From Panonychus citri (taxonomy: Eukaryota > Arthropoda > Arachnida > Trombidiformes > Tetranychidae): 64,000 bases of DNA. The DNA is taken from positions 1 to 64,000 of the forward strand of contig NW_026515429.1 in the NCBI RefSeq assembly GCF_014898815.1. The letters are read 5' to 3'. Under the pieces are notes generated by a model. It was not told the origin of the DNA and made no database searches. It was given only the letters and a program-made list of their open reading frames with translations. A program made the translations under genes and the position numbers. Positions 14,275 through 24,523 of this stretch are shown here, one piece after another. Within the stretch, counting starts at the first letter, position 1, and every line of letters begins with the position of its first letter.

Positions 14275-15563
14275 TGTAATTTAAAAATAAAATTCTAGAA
14301 GCTTTTTGATATGAATAAAATTTGGAGGTTGATGAGACCAAAAAGAGAAGAGCAGAAGAGAGAGTAACAGACACAAAAGAGAAGAAAATTGTTTACACTG
14401 AAAATAGGATAACACTGATTGTTGTAAAGATGGAGATTATAAAGAAAAGAGATGATTACAATAGTTAAGAATATTAATTAACCGGAACAATTAAAACAAA
14501 TTAAGAAACAATGTATTAAAATTAACTGATTAAAAGAGAACCTCAATAACCAATATGGTTCAACATGGAGAGAAAGACATTTAATGTAAGGGTAATGATG
14601 ATGTTTGGGTGATGATGTTTGTCTCGGAAGAAAATGATTGTTAGTTAATTATTAACAAATTGTTGATGAAGATAATGATGATTAGGATGACTCTTGAAAA
14701 AAATAGAACACTAATTGAACAATTACCGATAATTGAACAATTAATAAATTACTTCTCATCTACAATCTTGTCTTCATGTAATGAGAGGAAAAGGTTGAAG
14801 AGAAAAAAAAATTTTCTCTAATGTGAAATTCGTATACAAGTGGCGCCATCTCTTCATTTTCTTTTCTTTTCTTAATTGTTGATTGATTAATTTTAATTCT
14901 TTCTTTCCATTTTAATCTGATTGTTTTCCAATTAATTATTGTCTTTCAATTTATTCTTGTTAATTACTCTTTTTCTAATTGATTGAGCTTTTCTTCTTGA
15001 AAGATTAATACATGTGATCTCGAAGTAGATATAAACCTAATATCTCATTTACAATCTTTCTAATTAATTTTTCTTATTACTTTGTCTTAATTGTTTTTAC
15101 TTCACAATTGGAATCATATTTCATGTTTATCTATTTTTTGTTTACAATTAATTGATTGATTTACACCACAGAAAAAGGATTTAATTACCTTGTAGTAATT
15201 AAAGAAGAGGGAGAGAGAAAATTAAATCAATGTTTACAATTTATGTTGATTGACATTTCTTTGTGTTTTTATGATAACTGGATTCTCGTTTATTGTTATC
15301 AAATTGAACAATTAAAGGTTAGTCATTATTCAAGTTTAATATGTGTAATTAACTTTAATCTACCGTTAATTGATTATCTCTGTAAATGTACATTTATTTA
15401 TATTATGTTACAATTAGAAAACAAAAAGTGATCATTTTATTATTTCATCCAAAAGGATTATATCATTTACCATGTGATTGCTACTGAATTTGGTTAATTG
15501 TTGTTATATTTATTTCCATAATTAAGGCGAATATGATTTAATTGTGTTACATGAGATGGTTGA
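14275..15563. other. Intergenic region between ENT and AHI1-like genes
   Basis: This is AT-rich sequence with poly-T and GA tracts. It contains the ENT 5' flank and the 3' flank of the AHI1-like gene. One open frame (15156-15431, plus) has no splice signals or recognisable content. I see nothing else that I can support. Confidence 0.5.
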
Positions 15564-16338
15564 TCATCTTTTATCGATTGATTTGGTTCGTAATGCGAAT
15601 TCTAATCTCCTCATGGCTCGTTGAACTTTGAAATTTCCACGACGAATCGCTCCTGATTCTGAGACGTTATTTGATTGGTCTATTGTTTTACTCCTTAACA
15701 ATTCAAATCGAGATGAAGTTTTACCGGAAGAATCAGATTTCGAATGATTTGAGAGGCTATTAATCGAATCGTTGAGTGATCCTTGTTTCGTTGATGAAGA
15801 TGATGCGGTTATCATGTTTGACGATTGAATAGATTTACCTACAATTGGTTTCGGTGTAATTACTTTGGGTAGTTCGTGATTAAATAGACACACGGATATG
15901 GTTCGAGCGTTAAGGCCACAAATGGCTAGAATATTATCTAGCGGATGAAATTCAACACAAGATATTGGTCCTTTGAAAGGTAATTCGTTGTAAGTAAATA
16001 GTTTTTCACCTTTTGAAAGTTCAACGGAGATTCAGAATTGGAAAGAAACAAAATTAAATCAAAATTGATGAAAATGAATTGATCGAAAATCTTTTAAACT
16101 GTTAACGTTAAATCATCAACGGTTCTCAACAAGAATCAGTTTAATTTAGATGATTAATTGTGAATTATTCTCGTTATAATTTGATTGTCTGATTCTCATT
16201 GATTACTAATTGATTTGATTAACGATAATTACCTGTATCTGCATTCCAACAATGGACTAAACTGTCCTCACCGCCCGCGAATACAAATCGACCGCAAGGA
16301 CTAAGGCAACCACGAATTAAATGGTGAAAATTTAGAGC
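15564..16338 (-). CDS. Jouberin (AHI1)-like WD40 protein, 3' exons only
   Basis: Two exons are clear: 16338-16233 (phase 0 in, 1 out) and 16009-15564 (stop TAA). The first encodes LSPCGRFVFAGGEDSLVHCW, a WD40 blade. The second continues through LPFKGPISCVEFHPLDN, then a Ser-rich basic tail. The TPCG..FAGSEDG..VWNPETGE...LPFKSPI..ISYHPFEN pattern is characteristic of the last WD repeats of jouberin, a ciliary transition-zone protein. A further 45-nt exon candidate (16967-16923, minus) ends exactly where the homologous sequence would join. Upstream WD repeats are not found before duplicated sequence starts near 17.2 kb, so the gene may be 5'-truncated or its upstream introns very long. The jouberin SH3 domain is absent. 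Confidence 0.62.
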
Positions 16339-16339
16339 C

Positions 16340-17020
16340 TGTGAATCGTTGAACAATTAACTCTACAATTAAAGGTAGAAAGACAATTAAAAGATTAAGA
16401 TGATTAATTACCCTATAGGAAGATTAAAATTCAATCATTGAGTAATTAACTTAATCCGTCAACACGAACAGTTTGTTATAAGGATAAACTCCTTTTTCCT
16501 AATAAATTAAGTTAATCAAATTAAATTTTAATGTTAATTTTTAATCAACTAAATTTTTGACAGTTTCCAATTAAATCAAAGTAGAGATAGAAAATTTAAT
16601 CTAATTGTGAATATTATCTTCTCATCACTTAATTGTAAACCTTATTTACGATCTGACTTTTTCAATCAATTTATGATACTTTCAATATAAATATTTTCAT
16701 CTTTTCATGATCTTGTTTAATTTAATCTCATCAGTGATTGAATATGAAAAATTTAACCTAATTATGAAAGAGATACTTGATTAACTTATTCTAATAACAA
16801 TTAGATGATCATCAATCGTACTTATTAGATGATAATTGAATCAATCACCTTAGGCCTTGCTATCTTTTAATTATCAATGAAAACAATCCCAATGGATTTA
16901 AATAAGTAATCAATAATTTAACCTTCATCATGATATCTTGAAAGTTTGGTTTCTTCAATCTGAAACACTGTAAATAAGAAAAATTTTGAAATGATTCATC
17001 GAATTGAGTGGAAAAATTAG
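16340..17020. other. Gene-poor stretch upstream of the AHI1-like exons
   Basis: This is AT-rich and mostly stop-filled in all frames. The only coding hint is the 45-nt minus-strand exon candidate at 16967-16923, flanked by a CAG acceptor and a GTTAAA donor and in phase 0 with the following AHI1-like exon. Confidence 0.4.
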
Positions 17021-17179
17021 TCACCAATTGATTATATCGTTAGACCTGGAGCACCGATACAACGATTTAAGACAATCAACGAGATAGTAGATGAGTTTGA
17101 TACAGTGGACCAATATTATTATAATATATTGGACCAAAGAAAAGGGGTGATGAAAGCCCGAGGTTTAGTCAGTTATTGA
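17021..17179 (+). other. Orphan open frame of 52 codons, possible exon relic
   Basis: After a TTAG at 17017-17020 the plus strand is open in one frame to TGA at 17177-17179. It has balanced amino-acid use, including RFKTINEIVDEFDTVDQ, unlike the AT-biased noise around it. I do not recognise it. It sits just outside the duplicated block that begins near 17205 and may be a relic of an exon or a mobile element. Confidence 0.2.
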
Positions 17180-17204
17180 TGCTACGACTAAAGTCAGGTT
17201 AAAT

Positions 17205-18680
17205 TTGTCGAAAATTTTCAATTGATTAAGAGAAAACAATTAAATTCAAAGTCATATGTCAATATTGATTAGATGCACGGAAATAATATCAATTTAATAA
17301 ATTCAATAATCAAGATTAGTTGCAAACAATCAAGATAATTTTGAATCAATCGATTAATGGTTTCATGGATTTGGGGTCAAAGCATAACTCTCGTGTCGCA
17401 ATACAATCGTATCTTTCATCAACTTCAACATCAAGTACATTTCGTTTTAGTACAGAGGTCAAATGAATGTCTTTGGTCATTGCGGATTTTTAAATTGGGT
17501 TCAACCTTACAGCGTATACCCCAGCTATCTGATTATAACTGTTACTCTAACAGGTATCTTAATTTCCAATAACTGATCTGATAGATTCGATACAGTCTGA
17601 ACATGAAGTAAGACATCGCTCTTCGAGAGTACCGGTTAACTTATGATAGCGAGGTCTTGATACTATCACCCGATGTCCTGGTTTAATGGTGCACAACTTT
17701 GCCCCTCTTCAATAAGCGATTCCTCGGAATTTAAACCAGATTTAATGGCCAATTGACGAATACGTCTCTTTAAACTTTGAAACTTGCATCCAATTTATCG
17801 GCCTTCGTATTGAGTTGTAGAACTTTTAATGAATTTAAGTAAAGGTACAATTAGCACTCCAACACCACAATCAAAGGTTCGCTAATTATTTCAGGACCAA
17901 CTAAATAGCCATCGTTATCTAAGAAAATAAAATAACATCAGTATCAGTTTGAGCAGTTTTAAAATTGTTACCATAAATGTAGGTGTATTTGCAGGTAGTC
18001 GATCCATCTGAACTTATGGAGGTCCAAGTGTCTTCTAGAACTTTAGTTGATATTAGTAAACATAAAAATATAATGAAACTAAAATTCATTTTCTTCAATA
18101 AAAATTACTTCAGTAATTGACCAAAAAATAGATTTAAGTTATCAATTAACTGAACCAACTGATTAAAACTTACCAGCTGATACAAAGTAACCAAAGTTCA
18201 TCGTTGCAAGCAAAACAATCACTGCGAGGATAAAGGTTGGATTGAAAACTTTTGCCATGGTCAAAATTGAGACTTTATTTAAAAACGGAGAAAAATTTTT
18301 ACCAACTTTAATTAACAAAGTAAATCAGTTATTTAAATTGATTACTGATGACAATCAAAACTAATGGTTTAATCAGAACTGATTTGAGCTTAAATAGCTT
18401 CCTCGAAACTTGCTTGACTTGAAGTGTCTCAATCAATGGACATACGAATGGATATTATAATAATAATAGTGGTGATGTCGATATCTTAGCTAATTAACTA
18501 ATTATACATTCATTTATTTAAAAAGTTTCTAATTTTCTGTAATAAATTTTACTTGTCTTTTCAGCTAATTACCATCTCGAAACTGAATTATTAATCAGAA
18601 ACGCTAACGTTTATTAGTAAACAAGTTAAATTGTCCAAGATCAAAACTATTAACATTGTTAGTTTGTAAATTTTCGTTGA
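17205..18680 (-). repeat. Segmental duplication, copy 1 (partner at about 20235-21640)
   Basis: From about 17205 to 18680 this block matches about 20235-21640 at high identity over long stretches. The matching parts are the block from 17215, the leader exon and first intron (18040-18260 versus 20924-21142), and the 5' flank up to the TTGTTTCTTG stretch. The middle part (about 17580-18000) does not match. The two copies therefore share ends but not the body of the gene. Confidence 0.75.
17851..18258 (-). pseudogene. Secreted-protein gene sharing the DUF26 gene's leader exon, decayed body
   Basis: Exon 1 (18258-18174) encodes the same 28-residue signal peptide as the gene at 21142. Exon 2 (18040-17972) begins with the same VLEDTWTSISS stretch. 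A third exon (17918-17851) follows a second GT-AG intron, and phases agree throughout, giving a 73-residue frame. Downstream, in another frame, a Lys/Arg-rich relic containing KFQSLKRRIRQLAIKSG continues to about 17690 with stops. The original protein was therefore probably longer and is now broken. The body shows no DUF26 cysteine pattern. I infer a secreted protein family using a common leader, product unknown. Confidence 0.5.
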
Positions 18681-19046
18681 CAATAATTAATTAATTTGTT
18701 TCTTGTCCCAAGAGATTGTAATTGATTATTATGCTAATTAAGTTACTCTGTTAATCTCATTATACAGTGCAGATCATGAGTTTAGAAATCGATTGATTTT
18801 TTAATTATACACCACAAAATTAACCATTAAGGGAATAAACCTTGGTGAAATTCCCGAAAGCATAATGCATCATATGATATTAGTAAATATGCAGATAGAA
18901 TAGCAGATATTGAACAAGGGTCGATCAGAGTATTGTAAATACTAATAGTATAATCTGATGATCTTCAAGCCTCGATAAGATCTTCTTCCATTAGCTGATC
19001 AATTTGACCTTGTCTGCGACTCTGCTGATCTCTTCGGTACTAACAA
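18681..19046. other. Flank shared with the 3' side of DXO-like copy C
   Basis: The stretch 18890-19046 matches the sequence just downstream of the DXO-like gene at 27040-27200 (shared GGTCGATCAGAGT and TCTGCGACTCTGCTGAT strings). It is the 3' flank of a DXO-like unit, and a partial match recurs near 24230. There is no gene of its own. Confidence 0.6.
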
Positions 19047-20230
19047 TCAACGGTACGTTGATATATAATAATCTAGGTATCTATGATAATCAGGTATGAA
19101 TTTAGTAAATGGCTCATCTAATTGTTGACAAACAATTGGATTTTCATGAGAATGGTTGAACCGATAAACAAAATTAGACTCGATTATCTGAGTCTTGATG
19201 AAATCCATCGTTGATAGAAGACAATCAACCATTGTCTTTGGGCTCCAGCCCTTTCGATGCGACGGCATTTTATCTGTGTATTCCCATTGTACTTTTGTGA
19301 GGTTAACCTTGAAATCTTCATCTCGTTGACCTACAACAATGAAGTTAGTATAAGAGAGTATGGATAAAGCCCAAAGCCCAACAAGTCTTGAGTTCCAGGC
19401 GTGGCAGTGCCGACGTCAACTTGACTTTTGTTTTTAGTGAAAACATAGCGAGAGTTGTATAATTTATGAAATAAATGCCGAAAAAGCCAAATGACATGAA
19501 AAGAATCACGAAGTCCACCATAGTAGGTTGAAAATATCTTACCATTGAAACGTCGATAGGACGAAGCATTTTGAGTGTCCGTTTGACGAGCAATTGAATT
19601 TTTTCTCATCGTCGTGTCCACTTCATGAAGAACAATTTTGTCACCAATCTTGACACCAATAATGTCCCAATCGTTCCACTTATCATAAGGTGAACTCATA
19701 ATTGTGGTTAAAGAACGAATATCGGTGATAAAATCTGGCTCCAAATTAGAAAGAGTCTCGTCCAAAATAAAATCGATTCTGTTGTCCATATACCAACGAA
19801 GAATATGAAGATCGCTTGGACATCGAGACCAAACAGTTTTAGGGTCGAAATTTTGCAACAAGTTCAACTCATTTGGGCCTCTTGTTAAAAGGCTCAAGTA
19901 TCGTAATTGTGATTTATCAGGTAGGTAAATCTCCTTGTTCAATTTTCTATCGATTCTCAGAGAAAAATAACCAATTCTTTGAGGTTTCATCAAACAAGTA
20001 GATCGCGAGTAAGTTTTATCAAGGTCAATATTCAACCGTCCGATTATTGGCACATCAGCGTATGGGTTTAATGTCGGAGTTGGTCTAGTTTCCTCTGTAG
20101 CTTGTACATTCTCGAATGAGACAATTGCTTGTCTTGGTACATCCGAAGGTTCGGAACAAACAAGACTAAAGCAAAAATAAGATTCGATTGAATCAATAAT
20201 CAATTCTAGCATTTTAGATACTGGAAATTT
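19047..20230 (-). pseudogene. DXO/Rai1-family gene copy A, truncated and broken
   Basis: This copy aligns with copies B and C from SIESYFCFSLVCSEPSD onward but lacks their start. Upstream it runs directly into the sequence duplicated at 17205. Within it, about ten codons covering the catalytic GYKFE motif are missing between NASSY and the following RRF. Beyond DSFH the frame is scrambled by further deletions that remove the VEIKT region, and the C-terminal third (MPSHRKGW to FIPDY) lies in a different frame at 19268-19047. Codon-level similarity to copy B elsewhere is very high, so the inactivation is recent. Confidence 0.8.
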
Positions 20231-20234
20231 GGTT

Positions 20235-21640
20235 AACATTTGTCGAAAAATTTTCAATTTATTAAGAGAAAAACAATTAAATTCAAAGTCATATGTCAAT
20301 ATTGATTAGATGCACGGAAATAATATCAGTTTAATAAATTCAATAATCAAGATTAGTTGCAAACAAGCAATACAATTTTGAATAAATGGGTTAAAAATTT
20401 CATAAATTTGGGATCAAACCATACCTGTCGCAAATATAATCTTAACTTTCATCAACTCATAGGAGCTAGAAGATGATATTAATATTAATTATTGAATACA
20501 AAAGAATCTTCGGAGTTATCAAAAGTTAATTCGTAAATCTCATATCGAATCCCACAATTGTTATCCCTGAGTCGTGCTCCTTTAGCGTTTTCACATTCTG
20601 TCCAAATATTATCAACAAGATCGCGAATACAAGATTTACAACTATCGTGGCTCAGTCCATTCCAACACTTACCGATAGCCCAAGCGCTATCACCACCGAT
20701 ATTTGAATGTTCTAGAGTCTTAATTCCATTCAAAGGAATATTTGTCATGACTTTGTGAAGAGCTTCACCAACGGCGTCAGACGATGTACCGGAGGGCAAT
20801 TTTGCTGGACTACAGCGTTTCTTTTTTCCACTTCTTTTTCTTCTGATCATTGGGTCCATTTTTCTATTAGATTCAGCTCTAATCGATCCACCTGAACTTA
20901 TGGAGGTCCAAGTGTCTTCTAGAACTTTAGTTGATATTAGTAAACATAAAAATATAATGAAACTAAAATTCATTTTCTTCAATAAAAATTAATTCAGTAA
21001 TTGACCAAAAAATAGATTTAAGTTATCAATTAACTGAACCAACTGATTAAAACTTACCAGCAGATACAAAGTAACCAAAGTTCATCGTTGCAAGCAAAAC
21101 AATCACTGCGAGGATAAAGGTTGGATTGAAAACTTTTGCCATAGTGAAAATTGAGACTTTATTTAAAAACGGAAAAAAACTTTACCAACTTTAATTAAAT
21201 TTTTTTTAACAAAGTAAATCAGTTATTCAAATGATTACTGATGACAATCAAAACTAATGGTTTAATCAGAACTGATTTGAGCTTAAATAGCTTCCTCGAA
21301 ACTTGCTTGACTTGAAGTGTCTCAATCAATGGACATACAAGTTGATATTATAATAATAATAGTGGTGATGTCGATATCTTAGCTAATTAACTAATTATAC
21401 ATTCATTTATTTAAAAAGTTTCTAATTTTCTGTAATAAATTTTACTTGTCTTTTCAGCTAATTACCATCTCGAAACTGAATTATTAATCAGAAACGCTAA
21501 CGTTTATTAGTAAACAAGTTGAATTGTCCAAGATCAAAACTATTAACATTGTTAGTTTGTAAATTTTCGTTGACAATAATAATTAATTAATTTGTTTCTT
21601 GCCCCACAAGAGATTGTCATTGATTATTATGCTAATTAAG
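20235..21640 (-). repeat. Segmental duplication, copy 2 (partner at about 17205-18680)
   Basis: This is the second copy of the block carrying the secretory leader exon, first intron and shared 5' flank, including the string ATTTAGTAAACAAGTT...TTGTTTCTTG. The copies diverge in the gene body, where this one carries the DUF26 domain. Confidence 0.75.
20485..21142 (-). CDS. Secreted DUF26/Gnk2-type cysteine-rich protein, two exons
   Basis: Exon 1 (21142-21058) encodes a signal peptide of 28 residues and ends in phase 1 before GTAAGT. Exon 2 (20924-20485) starts after TAAAG and continues in phase, giving about 174 aa. A basic stretch (MIRRKRSGKKKRC) resembles a furin-type cleavage region. The mature part carries the DUF26 (PF01657, Gnk2-homologous) signature C-X8-C-X2-C (CWNGLSHDSCKSC). 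Downstream are Cys residues in TEC and NNC, making six in total, enough for the fold's three disulfides. In ginkbilobin-2 the mannose-binding Arg and Glu sit in GAR and QYE. Here GAR and RYE keep both, while the first binding Asn after Cys1 is Ser. DUF26 is otherwise known from land plants. An in-frame ATG at 20973 is probably the T-rich end of the intron, not the start. Confidence 0.72.
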
Positions 21641-22214
21641 TTACTCTGTTAATATTTTCAAGGCTTATATTGATCTTGAAGCTTATTATCTAACCTCTCT
21701 AATTATACTAAATTTATTAATCAAAAATCTAAAGTTTTCTAACAATCAAGCCAAATGTAAGCTCGAAATTTTGGCCATTACTTAGTTGTTTACCTAATAT
21801 AATCTTGACACAAGTTCGACTTGAACAATTTTCAGCTATGGAAAAATGTCGCATATTGATTGTTCGATGGTTAATAGGATTGATTTTTAAACCGATTGAT
21901 TCATTTTGAGTGAAAATTATATCAGACGTTTCAAGTTAATTCTGAAGCTTCAAATCTAACTGAGCATTCATGACAATTCTCATGATTGCTCACTGCTGCC
22001 ATCTAAAGATGAAATTAGATAATCTGAAGCAAAAAATCCTCGATAGCTGAGTGATAATTATTAAGAACGAAAACTTTTTTACTTTTTATGGAAAATTTTG
22101 ATGAATACAATCAAGAAAAATTAAGTTATCAGATTGAAGCTTAAGGGTTACTCTTAGACACATTGTTGCCAAGAACAACTTGACCCCTAATTTTAATTAC
22201 AATTAGAATTGAAA
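21641..22214. repeat. Intergenic stretch containing a dispersed ~120-bp repeat
   Basis: Positions about 21680-21800 (GCTTATTATCTAACCTCTCT through TTAGTTGTTTACCTAAT) recur nearly unchanged at about 35558-35690 and 42590-42704, inside the large intron of both Ca2+-ATPase copies. The rest is AT-rich with no gene visible. Confidence 0.7.
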
Positions 22215-22560
22215 AAATTGGACGAAACGCAATCGGTGGTAAGTTCCGAAAAGTCATCGCTAAAACAGTCAAATAGAAAGACAAAGTTTCTAAACCAAAT
22301 AAAACTTATCATTTAAATAGAAACTTTATTATTATTTGATTGAAAAATTTGGCTCATTAATTAAAGAAAGGGAGTTACAGGGATGCCCTATGGGTATGCC
22401 CTATGGGTAGTGTATGAAAGTAAATTCGCATATTTTTCTAATTGAAAAAAAAAAATCTCAAAATCTTTTTTGGTCCTCTTGTAACAAGCTTTTACTTTCA
22501 TACACTTCCCATAGGGCATCCCTGTAATTACATCACAAACGGTAACTCACGAGATATTGT
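22215..22560 (-). pseudogene. 5' remnant of another DXO-like copy
   Basis: The minus strand at 22255-22225 reads MTFRNLPPI, matching the MTILDLPPI start of copies B and C. It is preceded by the same 5' flank (ACAGTCAAATA..., TTTAAATAGAAACTTTA, AAAGAAAGGGAGTTA...TTACATCA). The similarity stops after about ten codons, so only the promoter side and start codon remain. This flank is interrupted by the small inverted-repeat element at 22378-22524. Confidence 0.65.
22378..22524. mobile_element. 147-bp inverted-repeat element (MITE) with TA target duplication
   Basis: The ends are perfect inverted repeats starting CAGGGATGCCCTATGGG, extended inward by AGTGTATGAAAGTAAA. TA flanks both sides. The homologous sites upstream of DXO-like copies B (about 25967) and C (about 28634) read GGGAGTTAATTACATCA without the insert, which is exactly the empty site if one TA is removed. 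The left arm has an internal tandem copy of ATGCCCTATGGGT. TA duplication and terminal repeats point to a Tc1/mariner-type non-autonomous element. Confidence 0.85.
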
Positions 22561-22784
22561 AATCAAGATTATCCTAAGGACTCATCTTTGATGTTCAATT
22601 ATAAATAAAATAAATATTATAATACATTACAGAGATTACTGGGATAGACAATTGGTCCCAGTTAAAGCGATTATTTTTATTGTTTGAAGTTTTCAAGTGG
22701 AGTTAAAATTGACAACTATCAAACTATCAGATGTAGATAATGAATGGATTGATGTCAAATTAGTTTTGTCTCTTTAACTTATCA

Positions 22785-23275
22785 CGCTCTTTGCACCGGG
22801 ATTCGCCTTGGTGATAAATAACGAATTGGAAGGTTAAGAGATTTTGATTGTTGACTTTTTTTCGACCAACTTAAAGATAATTTTGAATCAAGTGATCGTT
22901 TTTGTGGTAAGTCTTTAATTTTTCTTCGAGATTTGTAACACTTTGAACATGTAACACACGAATGGAAATGATAAACTAAAAATTTAGATACTTTTGGAAT
23001 ATGGATCAGAATTGAGAAACCAAACCAAGTACCGAGCACGGAACCAATTTGGACGAAAAGATCGATCCAAGTCATTTTCGGTGTATAAGCAATAATAATT
23101 GACGGTTCTTTGGTTTGGTCCATAACTAGTGTACTAAAGTTTCCACTTATTGAGACTAGAGAACGACCTTGAGTAAATATCGCAGTTCGTGAGCAATCAG
23201 ATTGAGCATTAAGACGAAAACAGTCATCGACAATTGAATTCGTGAGTCGTCAATAAGTAACATTTCCATTCGATC
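22785..23275 (-). pseudogene. Broken copy of the degenerin/ENaC channel gene, 3' third only
   Basis: The minus strand matches the last ~155 codons of the channel at 45508-46947, including the second membrane segment IGSVLGTWFGFS and the basic tail. Upstream of a CGA-to-TGA change at 23250-23252 the match continues for a few codons and then ends. The first two thirds of the gene are missing, so no functional channel can be made. Confidence 0.85.
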
Positions 23276-24523
23276 AAAAGCTCAACAATTAATAAAATAA
23301 TCACGATTGACAATTTATTATGACTTTATGAAAGCCTTTTCTGTCTTGTTCTTTTTCTTATCAACTTTTCAGATGATTTGTTCGCCCTTCCGAATGATCA
23401 TGGGTCACTTTGTATCAACTCATTAGAATTTCTTATGCATGGATCAGCTAAAAACGACAAGTGAACCACAAAGTGCCATTAAAAGCGCGTTTGTCTAGCG
23501 ATTTCCAAGTAAAGTAAAGGGGAATCACATTTCCTTCAATTACTTTCACTCATAATACCAATTAAGGTTTTCTAATGATAACTAATTGTGATTAATTAGA
23601 AAAACAATTATAAAATCTCGTGAGAAATGTTAACCTTACATGGTAGTTTGATTGATCAAGATAAATCAGTGAATAGGAAGTTAATTAGCTATTATAAAAT
23701 AAGCAGCGGAAGATTGGATAATCTGAGTCATTATTATTATATAAAAAATTAACTAAATCAGATGATCTTTATGATTAACTGTATTAGTTTGCACTTTAAT
23801 CATTAATTTAATTATTGTCTAGATGATTAATTGTTTGCTATTCAAATTACATATCAGATCAACTGATATCGCTAATTAAATTGTTCAATCAAACTCAAAA
23901 TTAGGATAAAGATGATAATGAAGACCTTATGATCAGAGGATTAAAAGATGATTAATCTAAAAAATCAAATCATGAGGATTATCTGCTTGTTAGTTATCAA
24001 TTTGATCAACTTGTACAATAATTAAATGAGTTTCTTGACTTTTCATTTCTTAATCCAGTCAATTGAATGATAAAAGAGTTAATTTATCGGTTGTTGATTA
24101 AATTGAGAAAATATCGATGGTTTCATGTTGAAAATTTGTATTAATTTATTAACCTCAAATTGGATATTGATTGATAATTGGATAGAACAATTAATTTGTG
24201 TCTATTACAAAATAGGAATATGATCTGAATAGCAGATATCGAACCAAGGTCGATCAGAGTAATACAATTATTAAACTAGTGGCAAAATCGGTTGAACATT
24301 TTAACGCCTTTGAACGGAAAATTAAATCGTTGAATATATTGATTTTAATAACTTGGCTTTGGCCTTCGCACTAGCATTCACATCATTAATACAAAGTATC
24401 GACATTCATAATAACATTATAATAATCATTCAACTGATGTCTCCACAATCAATTTCTTACAACGGCTAGGCGGCTTGACTTTTATATTTTGTACTTCGAC
24501 CTGCTCTCCTGATTCCTTGGGCA
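23276..24523. other. Intergenic region, 3' flank of DXO-like copy B
   Basis: This is AT-rich with no supported gene. Part of it (about 23868-24230) recurs downstream of copy C (26750-27060) and, in inverted orientation, at 37655-37835. It is part of the DXO-unit duplication. Confidence 0.55.

Noticed and set aside
15156..15431. 91-codon plus-strand frame
   Set aside because: Composition follows local AT bias, with no splice signals and no recognisable domain.
20925..20973. MNFSFIIFLCLLIS as the signal peptide and start of the DUF26 gene
   Set aside because: A better model uses the upstream leader exon, whose phase-1 donor joins in frame at 20924. The T-rich stretch with TACTAAT-like sequence looks like the intron's 3' end. 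It remains an alternative start.
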